From Topomyia yanbarensis (lineage: Eukaryota > Arthropoda > Insecta > Diptera > Culicidae), in NCBI RefSeq assembly GCF_030247195.1, contig NC_080672.1, positions 10,416,001 through 10,480,000 on the forward strand: DNA of 64,000 nt. The letters are read 5' to 3'. Of this stretch, positions 1 through 11,590 are shown one piece after another. Each line of letters opens with the position of its first letter. The first letter of the stretch is position 1. The translations under genes were made by a program, and so were the position numbers. Below the pieces are notes generated by a model that was given only the letters and a program-made list of their open reading frames with translations, did not search any database and had not been told where the DNA came from.

Positions 1-512
1 TTGTGTTTTCTTATATTTTTTCATTGCAACCTGTCAAAATTTCGCGAGCCTCCGTGCGAAATAATACCGCTGACCATTATTTCGCAAGGAAAAAGTTTGC
101 CTTGGTGACAGCGCATAGAAAGCAGCGCTGTCTCGCGGAACTATTATGAAACTTATCGTTTGTCGAACCGTGTCTCAGCTAACTTCATTTTTCGTTATCG
201 TTTTCGCGAGAGCTGCGTACCGCTTACGAAATGGAAACGAAATTTTTTTTCGCGAACATTTCGCGACGTTTTTTATGCATAGGTTTTGTATAGGAAATTT
301 CATTTCGCAAGAGGTGCATACTTAGCTTTAAGCTCGTTTTTCTCGAAACCAATACAATGTCCCTTAGGTCGGTCTGACTTCAATGACACATCCGATTCTA
401 GTAGAATCGGTTGTGTCACTGGAGCCGAAATACGAATTAGAACCAGTCAGAATTCCGGCTCATTTCCGGCTGAACGTTACTGGGTTTTCGAAGACAACGA
501 AATTCCATACCA
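1..512. other. Intergenic DNA, no gene seen
   Basis: No open frame here resembles a known protein and the short frames overlap each other on both strands. The first 300 bases are rich in the motif TTTCGC/GCGAAA in both orientations, which suggests an old inverted-repeat transposon remnant. Nothing more specific can be supported. Confidence 0.4.
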
Positions 513-760
513 TACACACAGAAAAAAATGTTGGTAAAAATAGTTTTTCACTTTTAGCAAAAATAACCAACGCATACTCTTAGTTTGAAAATAAAACTTT
601 CATTTTGATTGCTACTTTTCGGTAGTTTAAAAGGAAAACTATTATTTTGATTATTTTTCTTGATTAATTTAAATTTTCTTTCGACCTAATAGTAGGTGTT
701 GGTTGTTTTTTGCTAAGAGCGGAACACTCTTACTTCCACCAATATTTTTTTCTGGGTGTA
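513..760. mobile_element. MITE with about 65-bp imperfect terminal inverted repeats
   Basis: The left end (513 onward, TACACACAGAAAAAAATG) and the reverse complement of the right end (760 backward, TACACCCAGAAAAAAATA) match, and the similarity continues inward through a shared AGCAAAAA..AACCAAC block. The interior is AT-rich and non-coding. Size near 250 bp and the lack of any open frame fit a non-autonomous DNA transposon. Target duplication was not resolved. Confidence 0.6.
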
Positions 761-2290
761 GTTTGGTCGCAAATATCAATGTATTTCGTCCCACTGTGCG
801 TCGCAATTTGCATAAACTCTCGCAGAACTGAACAGCTTCCGTCGATGGCAAAGAAAGCCAACGTCATCTTTACGTCAAGATAAGTTAAATGCGTTTCTCG
901 TGTGCCCATTCACACGTTCCGTACGTCGAAACGTTCCATGCCGTTGATGCTATCTGAATGCCATTTAACTGCATGTTACTAATTTTGACGTTCCGTTAAC
1001 GTGCTATACCCATGACGAAAGCCTGACATGTGTAAATCGTACTTCAAAATGCAACTCATAATGATTAGTAAAACCGGCCGTACCTGATAACACAAATATG
1101 TTAAAGCTGCCCGCATGAATAGCGTATTCTCAAAAAATTCACAGTCATCATCTGGATATTGTGCATTACGATGGGTTGCTTTTTCAAATGAATGTGATAT
1201 ACATTCTAAATAACGACAGCAATTGAGCAACGAGTAGCATTTTATCGAACTATATTTGTTCGAAAAATCAATCTATCGTAATGCAGAATAAGGTGGATTA
1301 TCTGGATGTACGATTTTAAAAAATGTGCATGTTCATTTGGATGTTCACTAGCGTCACCTATTGGGGAAAAACCCAAATGTCCACTATCGAGTAGGCTTTC
1401 ATAAAATGTAAAAGGTCAAAGGCCTTCAAAATAATCATGTTCTTAAAATGCATAAGTTCAAAAAAATACTTGCTAGCGCCGTCTAGCTGGAGTGTTCTAA
1501 AAGGATCCATCTTTGGGTAGTCCAAGTTATCATGATCTTGAAACAGAGACATTCAAAAAATGCAAATACACTAGCATCACAGCAATTGAGTTCTACATTA
1601 ATTTCTCCATCATCAGATATCCCTTAAATTTCTTAAAAACTCAATCGCAAAGGAAAACTTCCTAAATTATCAGATCGAGCAGTGAAGTAGCAACAGTATG
1701 CATTATGTGTAGTATGAGACCTAGAGACAAGTAACAACAGACGGAACGGATACTGTGACATGACGTCCAAAAGACCAAAGTATAATGTCCCGGATATTAT
1801 GACGCATCCCGGATAATGTGAACCGGCACGTTACGACAGTGTGCCTGAGGCACACATGAGCTGAAGTTGCTCACATGAAAGGCATGTGTTCGAATAGTTA
1901 ACTGTCAAGGGCCAAATTTTTATCACCCGTGGCTGGTAAGGGAACATCGGGGATACCAAAAACCGACCCGAGTATCTTATCATAGAAGTTCCAATCGAAT
2001 AGCCAATCACCGTGATGTGTCCGGGTATGTTGAACATAGCGCTTCCATACACTGAAAAAAATCCAAACGTTAATTCTATTTGCTTCAAACCGCATAAAAT
2101 TCATATGAAGAAGAAATGCTATTGTTATCACGCGCACACATACCTTCTATGTGTCAACTGTATAAAGTATGTATGCACACACATAAGTTATATGTGCATA
2201 TTGTTATAGAATGGGGTTTTATGTGGCTAATAGTTATGAAATGTGAATGTAAGATTAATATTTCTTGTAAATACACACATTAGGTTTATG
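761..2290. other. Intergenic DNA with a MITE-related piece at about 860-1002
   Basis: No gene is recognisable. Bases about 860-1002 resemble the middle of the palindromic element at 34479-34699: both have a GATAAGTTAAAT block, TTCACAC, CCGTACGTC, AACGTTCC, GCCGTTGATG and TTTAACTGCATGT in the same order. This indicates a second, more decayed copy of that family. The rest is AT-rich and without recognisable structure. Confidence 0.4.
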
Positions 2291-2381
2291 TGCCAGCAAA
2301 TAGTGTCTATATGCCTCCGTTAATTGCAAAAATCTATGTGTAAAATCAATAGGCATAACGTTTACTTTTTTTTGAGTGTAG
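2291..2381. mobile_element. Terminal fragment of a DNA transposon, copy 1
   Basis: About 90 bp from TGCCAGCAAA to TTTTTTTGAGTGTAGG is repeated in inverted orientation at 26803-26892. The ACTCAAAAAAAGTAAACG end has the look of a transposon terminus. Both copies lose similarity at the same inner point (TGCCAGCAAA), so they may be solo ends or a very short repeat family. Confidence 0.45.
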
Positions 2382-4499
2382 GACTCATTTTATACAAAGC
2401 GTGCATCGTGCTGCTCCTGATGAATCGTTTGTCACGAAGCTCGCATTTGTGAATAGATTTTCTTCGCAATACTATCAAGGACTTAAGGCACTGATTAAGA
2501 AACAGACACTCAGCACAAAAACAGCCTAGTTTGCTGATAGCAACCGCTCATAAGCAATCAAAACGTAAGCTGCACACCGTCTGAATGCCCTAGTGTACTA
2601 GGTTCAATATTTGACGACAAAGTAACCATTGTGCATGTGTCTGGCCGAACCGCTGTAACGTCTGTAAATATCAATAAAATTAGCTTAAATTCATTCTTCA
2701 TACAAGCATATTATACCCACAAATTAATTCCTCCGCTTCGTATAAAATCAGTAGGGTAGGTACATAGTTAGTCCCATGCGAGAACTGGATATTGCCGACA
2801 TTATCTATTTTCTCTTTAAACTACTTCAAATAAATAATATGCGAAGCAAGTTTCGGGTCTTACCGATTAGCTGCATCGCAGGCTTCTTTGACGGTTTTGC
2901 TTTCTGTACTTTGATTTCATGGCAAGAACTATACTTTCAAACCCGTTGCAGTACGTTTCCTCCATACTTCACCATTTAGACGTAGCGAATTCCGAATCCA
3001 CACAAACTATGGATGAGTGGTAATTCTGCTACTCGAAGTAATGCAACAAAAGTATATTCAGGTCAAAGATATCCGGATAATATGAACGAATGTTGATCAA
3101 CAAAACATCCATTGCGAACCAGATGTTGATACCGATTGCATGTACATCATGTTAGTGAATAGCGTATGCGACGACATTAATTCCTGCTTCACGATGGGTT
3201 GACGAACAGCTGAAAGAAGTAACTAACAGAGAGTGAACATACTAGTAATATGCGAAATACTCACTTGTAAACTTATTCCTGATGATTGGGTTGGAATCCG
3301 GGATCATTCGGAAAACTTAGACACAAGCGAAATATATAAACCGGCATGATGAAATATCGCGCGATGAACGACAGCAGAAACACACTAAATGCGAGCACCA
3401 TCATATTTGTGTAATAATGATATTATTTCAATTTAATATCGTGCACAGACAATAACATAGCGTCAATGCATGTGATATCACAATAAAGTTGATGGAAAGA
3501 GTGATGTGCGTATTTATGTATATAATATTACACCAAATCGTATGATAAAACGATTATATCAATAAACAATATCATGCTGGAGCACAGAACAATCTGTCAA
3601 CAGATTAATATTACACGATTTCAAAGGTAAGATTTTCATGCATCATTTTCAGTGCAATATCATGTCAATTCGAATACAATATCCTGTGGAAATGGTGTAA
3701 TAATCTTAGTACATAGTTTTATGTGATATCAGGTGATTGATGTATAATTGTTTATGAAACAAAACAATATTGTGCTTTATTTGACATTACGTCTAGATTC
3801 TATGAGCATCGATGGACATCACATCGATCACTATTACAATTCTTTTTGCTGTGTAGTATAGTTATTACACTGATAAAAAATCACACTATAAAACCAAGGG
3901 AAATTTAACATCATTTTCAAGTGCACTTGCAAGTTGAAAAGCAAATCAAATGATTTCTCTTCGAATTTCACATGAAAATCTATTAAAACGCAGTTCATGT
4001 GCTATTTCAAATTATATTCATCCTATTTTCACTTGAATCCGATATTTTTTACCATTGAATTTTGGTTGCCATGCTGCTAAGGGCGCGTTTACGTAAACTA
4101 TGCATAAAATGCATGTATTTGGTTTTCTTGGAAAAACACTATTTTTAAACTGGGATTTCAATGAAATCGATTGTTGGATGTATTTAAACAGGATTGGCAT
4201 AAAATGTTTGGCATTTTAAAGAGGAACTTGTTGAAAATAACCAATTTTCAGTTTTGACAATGTTTGCTTACATCTACCGCAAATGCAGGTATGTAACGCA
4301 TAACGATGCGGAAAAAATCACAACCCTGTTATTGAAAGGGTTGGCTATTATTGCACTTTTGACAGATAATCTGTCAAATTGTTGGCTGAAAGGTGTTTGT
4401 TTTGCTCTTTCTTTCGTAAGCAAGAGTATATTTTTTAGATTTTTAATTTATAAATATTTAATATTAATGTAGAGTTCAGGTCCTGGTTGTTTCATTTAT
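2382..4499. other. Intergenic DNA, no gene seen
   Basis: No open frame of recognisable origin was found. Between about 3410 and 3840 the sequence is unusually rich in short ATATTA, GATATCA and TGTAATA-like words in both orientations, consistent with a decayed AT-rich repeat. The short frames in this stretch are probably chance. Confidence 0.4.
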
Positions 4500-5265
4500 T
4501 GATTCGCGTGTGTTATTGGACGATTGCGCGCGGGTCGTTAATCTGATATGTACTTAATTTTTGGTGTACGGGTCAGATACTAGAAGAAAGAGAGTTCTAC
4601 CATTTCACTAGAGTTCCGTCATGTCGCCATGGAACGTTATTTAGTGGATATGAGCGATATTTTTTGATTTGTCCAACTTAATGTATGGACCTAAGTTGCT
4701 AGGACGGAGGGCAAAGATGATCGCGCATACACGAGCGTTTTTGGGTTCGCGTTTGTAACTTGGTAAGTACTAAAACGTTCAACTTATTACTGGCATATTA
4801 TCAAGCTTTCGCGATCGCGGGCGCAGGTGTGCGTGGACGATCACGAAGGGCTTCAGCGTTTGTATTTTAACATGTTTGTCGCGTGTGCTAGCGTATATGT
4901 AGAATATATTGGCTCAAATTGCACGTTCCCCGTATGATAGCGTATATGTAACTTCGCGTGGAGGAATTCGATTTTATAACCGTGTGGTTATTCGCATATT
5001 CGCGTGTGTTCGTGAATGATCGCGCGGACCGTGAATCTGATGCTTAATTTCCAGTGTATGGGTTCAGAAACTAGAAGAAAGTTCCTCCATATCATTAGAG
5101 TTCCCAGTCATGTCGCTATGGAAGGTGTTGTCTAGTGGATATGAGCGACATTCCTTTATTGGTTCAACTGAAGGCATGAGTCTAGGCTACTACAACCGAG
5201 GGTAGGGACGTCCGGATGTGACAAATCCATGATCATACTCACGCCCGCGATCTCGCTAATGTGTC
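4500..5265 (+). repeat. Two diverged direct copies of a roughly 500-bp repeat unit
   Basis: Unit one (about 4500-4990) and unit two (about 4990-5265, shorter) share an ordered set of blocks: TTCGCGTGTGTT, GATCGCGCG, ACTAGAAGAAAG, CACTAGAGTTCC or its variant, GTCATGTCGC, AGTGGATATGAGCGA and a GGACC/CTAGG..ACGG block. The same blocks occur in reverse orientation at 14840-15365. No coding capacity was recognised. It could be an internal repeat of a larger transposon or a dispersed satellite-like family. Confidence 0.55.
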
Positions 5266-7691
5266 ATTTCACCGTTTTCTGAAATGCATCATTTCCTAGA
5301 AAACAATTTCGCGGAATTTCCCGGAAAATAAAAAAAACCTCGTAACTGACCGACCAAACTGTGTTCTAGATTTTACCTACTTTAGAACATAAAAAGTTGT
5401 TTGAAAATATTTTTATATTGAGTTGTTACTGTGGTTATCATTGAAAATTGGCGAAAAACAAGATTGCAAAACTGTCATTTTAAATATTTAACCTATTCGA
5501 TTCCGCGATAGTTCAAAAAATTAATTTAAATTGATCATTATATGAACATCTTATATTTTGGGTGATATTGGTTCCAGATTTTGCGGATTCAGACAAAATG
5601 GTATGTTTTCAATTCTTTTACTATTTTGAATAGATTTCGTCGCATGGTAAACTTCGATGAAAAGCATAATACACCACTGTAGAATTTTTAAGATTTCGAA
5701 ATTTTGTTATTAAATTAAAATGATATAACAGAAAATGGAAGGCTAACAGAATACCTAATTGTTTATATATTCAATTCCTATCATTTTAGGTAAACTCCAA
5801 GCATAATACAAAATCCAAACGCGTTTTTTTCAAATCCACTTAAAACCACGAGCTAGCCGGAAATGTATCTCGAATCAATCTTTTTTGATTCATCGATTTT
5901 TTCGATTTTAGTTTTTTTAATACATGATGTCTGTATCGATTTTGTTGGCTATTTTCGGCAAATTTAAGACTAAGAGAAACGAAAGCAATAAAATTGCAAG
6001 ACGGATTTTATAAATGGTGGAGTGCTTTTAAATATATTTTCAGCGTTTTACGTATAATTGAAATAGTAAAAAAATCCTACGTAAGCCGCTTGCTATCGTT
6101 ACAAGGAATCATAAAAAAAAACTTTGGTTTTTGGTACTGGCACATTACAGGAGATAGATTTCGGGCCCAGATTAAAAAAAAACGTACTGGTGGGAAAATG
6201 CGGTACAAATTACTTGAAGTTAATATTTTAGTGCTGCATAAGTCGTATTATGAATCCCTTTTTTTAGGATCTCGATTCATCTCTTTATTACTTAAAAAAA
6301 ATATCTGAAATATGCTTATGCCGTGCTCTAGAATGGCAATGTTTTCCACGCCGTTGGCAACATTTTTATAATAATCAATCCCTAGTACTCTAAAAATGCC
6401 CTGAATACGTTGATTGATTTTTGTTAAGATTAAGTAAAAGATAACGAAAAAATATTAACATTTCCTAAAATTTAGGCATAATAAAATTTCTGGAACCTTT
6501 GAAATTTTACAGATTGTGAGTGCATCTGTCTGAAATGCTGCCTTCTTATAAATATGCATTCTTTTTTGTAATTATTTGTAGAATGTTATTTTAATCTATA
6601 GGAAGTTTCTCTGAAAGTACTCTTCGACTCTTATTGATTTTTATTCTCTAATATTTTTCTACAGTACCAACCCAGCAAACCAGCAATCGTATATAAAAGT
6701 TTACAATAAATTACAAATAATGACAGACTAAATCAAAATTACAAATAGTGCAAGCAAAAATTATGTTTTGTTGTAAAAAGTTCACATAAAATGCAAATCT
6801 GTGATCCAAATACAATTTTGACTTGAAGTTATTTATTAGTCCACTACAACTTAAAACAAAATTGTACATGCGGAAATCTTGAAACATTGTATAGAAATTA
6901 ATTTGCAATTGGATTAAACTGCAAAATCGTTCAAAAAAAATTGTCACCTGCTTATAGCACTTCGCAAATTCTCTGTCAGACTAGTTCAATATTTGAGCAA
7001 TAAAAAATGGCTTGAGTAAAGAATGTAGGTTTTGATTTGACAGGTATAGAAGGTATCATTGGAGGGCCATATTTAGGTTGGATTATGGTATTTTTAGATC
7101 GTAATCACAAAGCGATAAAAATGATCAAATATAATCGTTGCTTGACAGTGTATAAATAGGTGAGTACATAGCGGCTATGCTGGGAATACGAAGATCTCAG
7201 GTTCGAAACTGTGGAAGTAAATCGTAGCAGGTAATTTTATAATTGATGTTCTAGTAACTCCAAACTCACCCATGAAAAACATATCGACCAGTGTGGGCGT
7301 AACTATGTCTTATAACAGAATTATAGAAATTTCATCCTGATTTTTTTTTATTTTCATGTTATTTTTAAAAAAATACCCCTTGTTACCACATTGGGCACCT
7401 TAAGTTACATAAACGTTCATGTGTGATTGTAAGTTTGATCACATATAAACAGATAAGCTAGATGATTGTATAATGCTTCTGATGAGATCAAAATTCGTCG
7501 TAAATTACATAGTTCTACTATACCGATTTGTTGTACGTATATGGCCTCCACTTTTGTTCACATAGAAGGGATCTGTGCATTTTATACAATCAATTTATAT
7601 CGTTTAAGAGTTCAGTTAATCAAATTGTAACTTATTAAAGTGAATCAAAATGTTGGCTGGGAATGCATTGAAAATGCCTTCAGTTATTTTA
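5266..7691. other. AT-rich intergenic DNA, no gene seen
   Basis: This stretch is strongly AT-rich and the open frames in it contain long homopolymer-coded lysine runs and no recognisable domain. Apart from the tRNA-like promoter boxes at 7169-7209 nothing can be supported. Confidence 0.4.
7169..7209 (+). promoter_or_regulatory. tRNA-like A-box and B-box pair, possible SINE head
   Basis: TAGCGGCTATGCTGG (7169-7183) resembles an RNA polymerase III A box and GGTTCGAAAC (7200-7209) is close to the B-box consensus. The boxes are about 30 bp apart, as in tRNA-derived SINEs. No complete tRNA cloverleaf was found, so this is not called a tRNA gene. A chance match is possible. Confidence 0.25.
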
Positions 7692-7796
7692 TACACTGGA
7701 TTCTGTTTTTACACGCACTTTTTTGCACGGTTTTGCAAAATAACGCGATTTTTATGTATAAAATACTCATTTCGATATACCAGTTTAATGATTTGA

Positions 7797-7965
7797 TTTG
7801 ATGAAAAAAAACGTACAAAAAAAATCCGTGCTATTTCGAGAAACCGTGCAAAAAAATCCGTGTTATTTTGAGAAACCGTGCAAAAAAATCCGTGCTATTT
7901 CGAGAAACCGTGCAAAAAAAAAATCCGTGTTATTTCGAGAAACCGTGCAAAAAAATATTTTTAAT
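7797..7965 (+). repeat. Minisatellite, about four units of 33-40 bp
   Basis: Direct repeats of a unit holding ATCCGTG, TATTTCGAGAAACCGTGC and a run of A of varying length. Read as protein it gives repeated FRETVQKN, but the length changes of the A runs and the inverted twin array at 11040-11165 argue for a transposon subterminal repeat, not a gene. Confidence 0.7.
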
Positions 7966-8930
7966 AGGCATTTAGTAACGGCAGCAGAAAATAAATGGCA
8001 TTGGATATTTACAATGCAAATGGGGATGATCTGCCAATGTGTAAAAATCGCGTATTGTTCAATTTTAGGAAATGAGTTGTTATTCAAAATTGAAGTTATG
8101 GTAGTTGAAAATCAATAATGTTGGACAATGGTTTTTATAGGTTTGTATGCTTTTTAGATATTAACAAATAATATTCCGGTTCATATATCACATCGCATTG
8201 GCAATGGAGCAATTGGTATATGGCCAAGTTCAACCGGGTAGTGCCACTACACAAAGTAGTTGCGTGTTCAGTTTGATAAGCTAGAAACTGATAGCGGGGA
8301 TTTTAATATGCAGGGATACGCAATACGTATTGTTTGGTCTGAGTAGATAACGACTGATGTTTCTTTTTATCAACCAATTAGTGATCTCTGATTAAATAGA
8401 GCTTTCAAAGAGTTAGGGACAGGCACAGGTCTATTTTTTACTGAGATGGGACGAGTTGGTGCTGGATCTGCGGCCTTCGTCTGGCATGATCCAGTCTCGT
8501 TGGTACGGATGTGTTCATGACTGGTTTGTGGATGAGTGGTCCTACTTACAAGTGAATTGATCACTTCGCTTGGGTGGAGATATATGTGACTTCTGCTAGC
8601 TGTCGAGCTTGGATATGTTAGCTGGTTCCAAGAAGATGTGCAGGACTGGCACCTACAAGAATATTGATTGTTTTACTCGAGCTTTGGTTCTTGGAAAAAA
8701 CAAATCGCTTCCTCGGTGTGATATGTTCGAGTTGAATGCTCAGTGGTTGAAATGTGCATTCGGTTCGAGCAGATTGAGTCGTTTGGAGGATTGGTGGTCT
8801 CCGAGAGCAGATGCGAATAACTATGAAGTATCCAATAAAGGGAGATTGTATCTGTGGAACTGAAAAGTATTGTCACTACTCTAGCATATTTTCCTAATGT
8901 ATTGTACATCATAACAACTACCAATATCGA

Positions 8931-9375
8931 CTATTTAGAACAGAGATTTTCAAATTCTGTTATAAGATCGAGAAGAAATATAGCACAGTTGTAGTGAATA
9001 AAGTATTTGCGAATACTGCTGGCATCTTTTATCATATTTATTAATAGTCGATTGATCCGCTTCAGACCTAGGAGACGAAAGAAAAGAATAGGAACAAGAC
9101 AAAAGGCGGTTCTAATTCTAAATTGGTTTAGTATAGATATAGACGACTCAAACGCACTGGCAAGAGAATATTTTTTAGAAGTAGACAAATTAGAGGACAT
9201 CACACTTTTTGAGACACACATGCACAAAACTTTATCGTCATCCTGTCCGGGGTTTAATTTGCAGATAGTCGCCATTTCGTACGATTTTGCAAAGTTTGCC
9301 TCGCGGGACGGACCGATATCCACCAAGGCACAGGTTGCAGTCGTTAACAGTTATGTGTCCAACAAAAAACACCTT
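8931..9375. repeat. Copy of a repeat also seen in the Pds5 intron
   Basis: Blocks GACTCAAACGC, CGATTTTGCAAA and TTTGCCTCGCGGGACGGACCG within about 9140-9330 recur in the same order at 51040-51330, where the TTGCAAATTTTGTCTCGCGGGACGGACCG block is itself present twice in variant form. Open frames cross this stretch on both strands (123 and 131 residues) but neither shows a known domain, and their presence opposite one another suggests decayed transposon DNA. Confidence 0.35.
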
Positions 9376-10053
9376 TAACAGGCCAACGAGGGTACCCGGG
9401 TACCCACAAATTGAAATGCTCATAACTATGGCTTCCTTTAACCGATTTGGACACTTTTAGATATTTTGGATTCAGGAACTCGTTCACTTTTTGATTCTGT
9501 ACAATAGAACCGGAATAATGGATCTGGTTTTTGGTAATCCGGATTTTCCGGAGTAATGTTCCAGTACTAGGATATGATTTGTAAATTTTAATAATGTACT
9601 AGCAATATGAGTATCAAAACTCTTCAAATTGTCTCGGAAGTCTGTTTTTTATTGTTATGGGACCCTATGGCAATTTGAAAAATGGAATTGGAATGGAATG
9701 GCCACTCACGGCCCCACGGGAACCTGCTCCGGAATGTCCGTTCCGGGGTCAAATCACCAAATGGTTCCAAAACCACGAGATACAGCCTACTGATGCAATT
9801 CCAAGAATTTTGATACCCATATTGCTAGTATTCCATTGATGTTCGCAAATAGTACCCCAGCACTGGAACCTGCTTCCGGAAACCCGGATTCCCGGGAACC
9901 AAATGAAGTGACCCGATTCATTTTTATTAAATCCAAAAGTGGATGAGTTCCTGAATCCAAAACGGCCAAAAGTATCGAAATCGGCTGGATATTACCTTAG
10001 TTACGGGCATTTTAGTTTTGTGGGTACCCGGGTACCCACGTCGGCCTGTTACG
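9376..10053. mobile_element. Inverted-repeat element with a palindromic GGTACCCGGGTACC end
   Basis: Left end TTAACAGGCCAACGAGGGTACCCGGGTACCCACAAA.. and the reverse complement of the right end TAACAGGCCGACGTGGGTACCCGGGTACCC.. match, and similarity continues about 115 bp inward (shared CGATTT, ACTTTT and TTTTGGATTCAGGAACTC blocks). The element is about 680 bp, has no recognisable transposase and is nested inside the 7692-11201 element. A separate partial end with GGTACCCGGGTACC lies at about 10213-10245. Confidence 0.6.
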
Positions 10054-11039
10054 TAGTAAAAAAATTCAGGAGCCCCTCCTCACACCCACCCTTACTATAT
10101 GAACAATATTATTAACCCAAAAGCTTGACTTAGTGAAGTTCTAAGATGTCACAAAGTTTCAATTTCCAGCTATGGATAAAACATAGGAATTTAATCAATT
10201 GTAACTTAAAAAGGTACCCGGGTACCGCGTCGGACACACAACGGTTAAAAAAACTAGATTCGCTAAGTGTAAAATAGCGAATTTTTCAGCTTTTCAGGAA
10301 AGAATTTTTAATCAAAGTGCAGTTTTGGAAGGGGTCTGTCAACATTGCAAAATGGCAAATGCTGCCTCTTTTCAGGAAAGAGTATTTAATTAAGTAAAAG
10401 CCAATCAATAGGCCGTTGAAAATTGACAATTTCTGACATTTCAATTGCGCAAGAGAGTTTTTGCATCAAAATAATTTTTTTTACTTTTCATGAAATTTAC
10501 ATAAAAAAATCGCAAAAAATGACAATTTTGATATTGTTGTCCCAGAATCGAACAATGTTTTTTACCAAACTGTATATGACCGCATACTGTTCGAAAGGTC
10601 TAGTTTTCTTCGTTCGAAAAATGTTACAAAACCGAAAATCGGCTGAAAATGACAACGTAGCTAATTTTGTTGTGGCAAAGGTCCCAAAAAATGTTTTTTG
10701 CTTCAAAATTTCGTGTGTACATTACTTTGTATCGCATTTGCTATACTAGTTCATTTAAAAAAGTTAAAATCGCTGTAGCACAGTGTAATCTACAAAAAGT
10801 TAACAAACTAAATAGTTGAAACATTTTACCATTTTAACTATTGCTTTTCAACGGACAATAACTTCTTTTAACGAATAAAAAAACTTACATTTTTCTAAAA
10901 AAAACCTCCTCGAAAAATTAAAAAATTTCTACTGGGCACATTGACAGCCCCCTTGTGCATTTAAAATGTGCAACAGTATTCATTGTTAAATACCATCACC
11001 AAATACCTAGCTGCTAATAAAAAAAATCAGATTTTTTTA

Positions 11040-11165
11040 CAAGGTTTCTCAAAATAGCACGGATTTTTTTACACGGTTTCTCAAAATAGCACGGATTTTT
11101 TTTGAACGGTTTCTCGAATTATCACGGATTTTTTTACACGGCTTCTCGAAACAACACGGTTTTTT
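11040..11165 (-). repeat. Minisatellite array, inverted partner of 7797-7965
   Basis: About four direct units with GGTTTCTC, AAAATAGCACGGA and a T run of varying length, the reverse complement of the unit at 7797-7965. Together the two arrays form the subterminal arms of the larger element. Confidence 0.65.
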
Positions 11166-11201
11166 TTGCACGGAACGCATCCCCCGTGCAAAAAAAGAAT
11201 T

Positions 11202-11590
11202 TGGTGTATTGCACTTAGTATTAAAAATTTCTATGTGATTTAGCTTTCTTTTGAACAAGAGCAAATCAATCGAAATAATTTTAGAATTTCTTTGATTCAA
11301 ATACAATGAATACAATGAAATGGATTAAAATTTAAATTTTTCGTAGCATAAGCTTGGAATGTTATTAATTTTAAATTAAATTACGACATTCTTTGATTTC
11401 GCTTTCTTTTTAGCAGAAACTGTTCTCTGGACCTTTGATTGATTGATAATGATTTCAAATAAAATTACATATGCCTAATTCTCACGCATATGTAATTTTA
11501 TTGATTTATAATCGTTAACATGATCAGCGAACAAAGACAAGCTGTAAAGATAATCAATCAAATATTTGGAAAGCAACATAGTTCTAAAGG
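11202..11590. other. AT-rich spacer, nothing recognised
   Basis: No gene or clear repeat. A short inverted repeat around CATATGCCTAATTCTCACGCATATG (split here into its two arms at about 11468 and 11487) flanked by AAATTACATATG / CATATGTAATTTT is visible but its significance is unknown. Confidence 0.3.

Larger units (their letters stand above)
7692..11201. mobile_element. Large non-autonomous element with inverted minisatellite ends
   Basis: The left end (ATACACTGGATTCTGTTTTT from 7692) matches the reverse complement of the right end (ATACACCAAATTCTTTTTTT read back from 11201). Just inside each end lies an array of about four units of 33-40 bp containing ATCCGTG.TATTTCGAGAAACCGTGCAAAAAA: 7797-7965 in one orientation and 11040-11165 in the other. 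No transposase was recognised in the 3.5 kb between them, which includes a separate inserted element at 9376-10053. Bases 8270-8600 resemble 41750-42060 in part. Confidence 0.5.

Noticed and set aside
7169..7209. A tRNA gene
   Set aside because: Only A- and B-box-like words were seen; no acceptor stem or anticodon arm could be folded around them.
7798..8118. 106-residue frame with repeated FRETVQKN as a repeat protein
   Set aside because: The repeat unit is a DNA minisatellite with A-run length changes and has an inverted twin array at 11040-11165.
8931..9378. Opposed 123- and 131-residue frames as genes
   Set aside because: They overlap on opposite strands, show no domain, and part of the DNA is repeated in the Pds5 intron.
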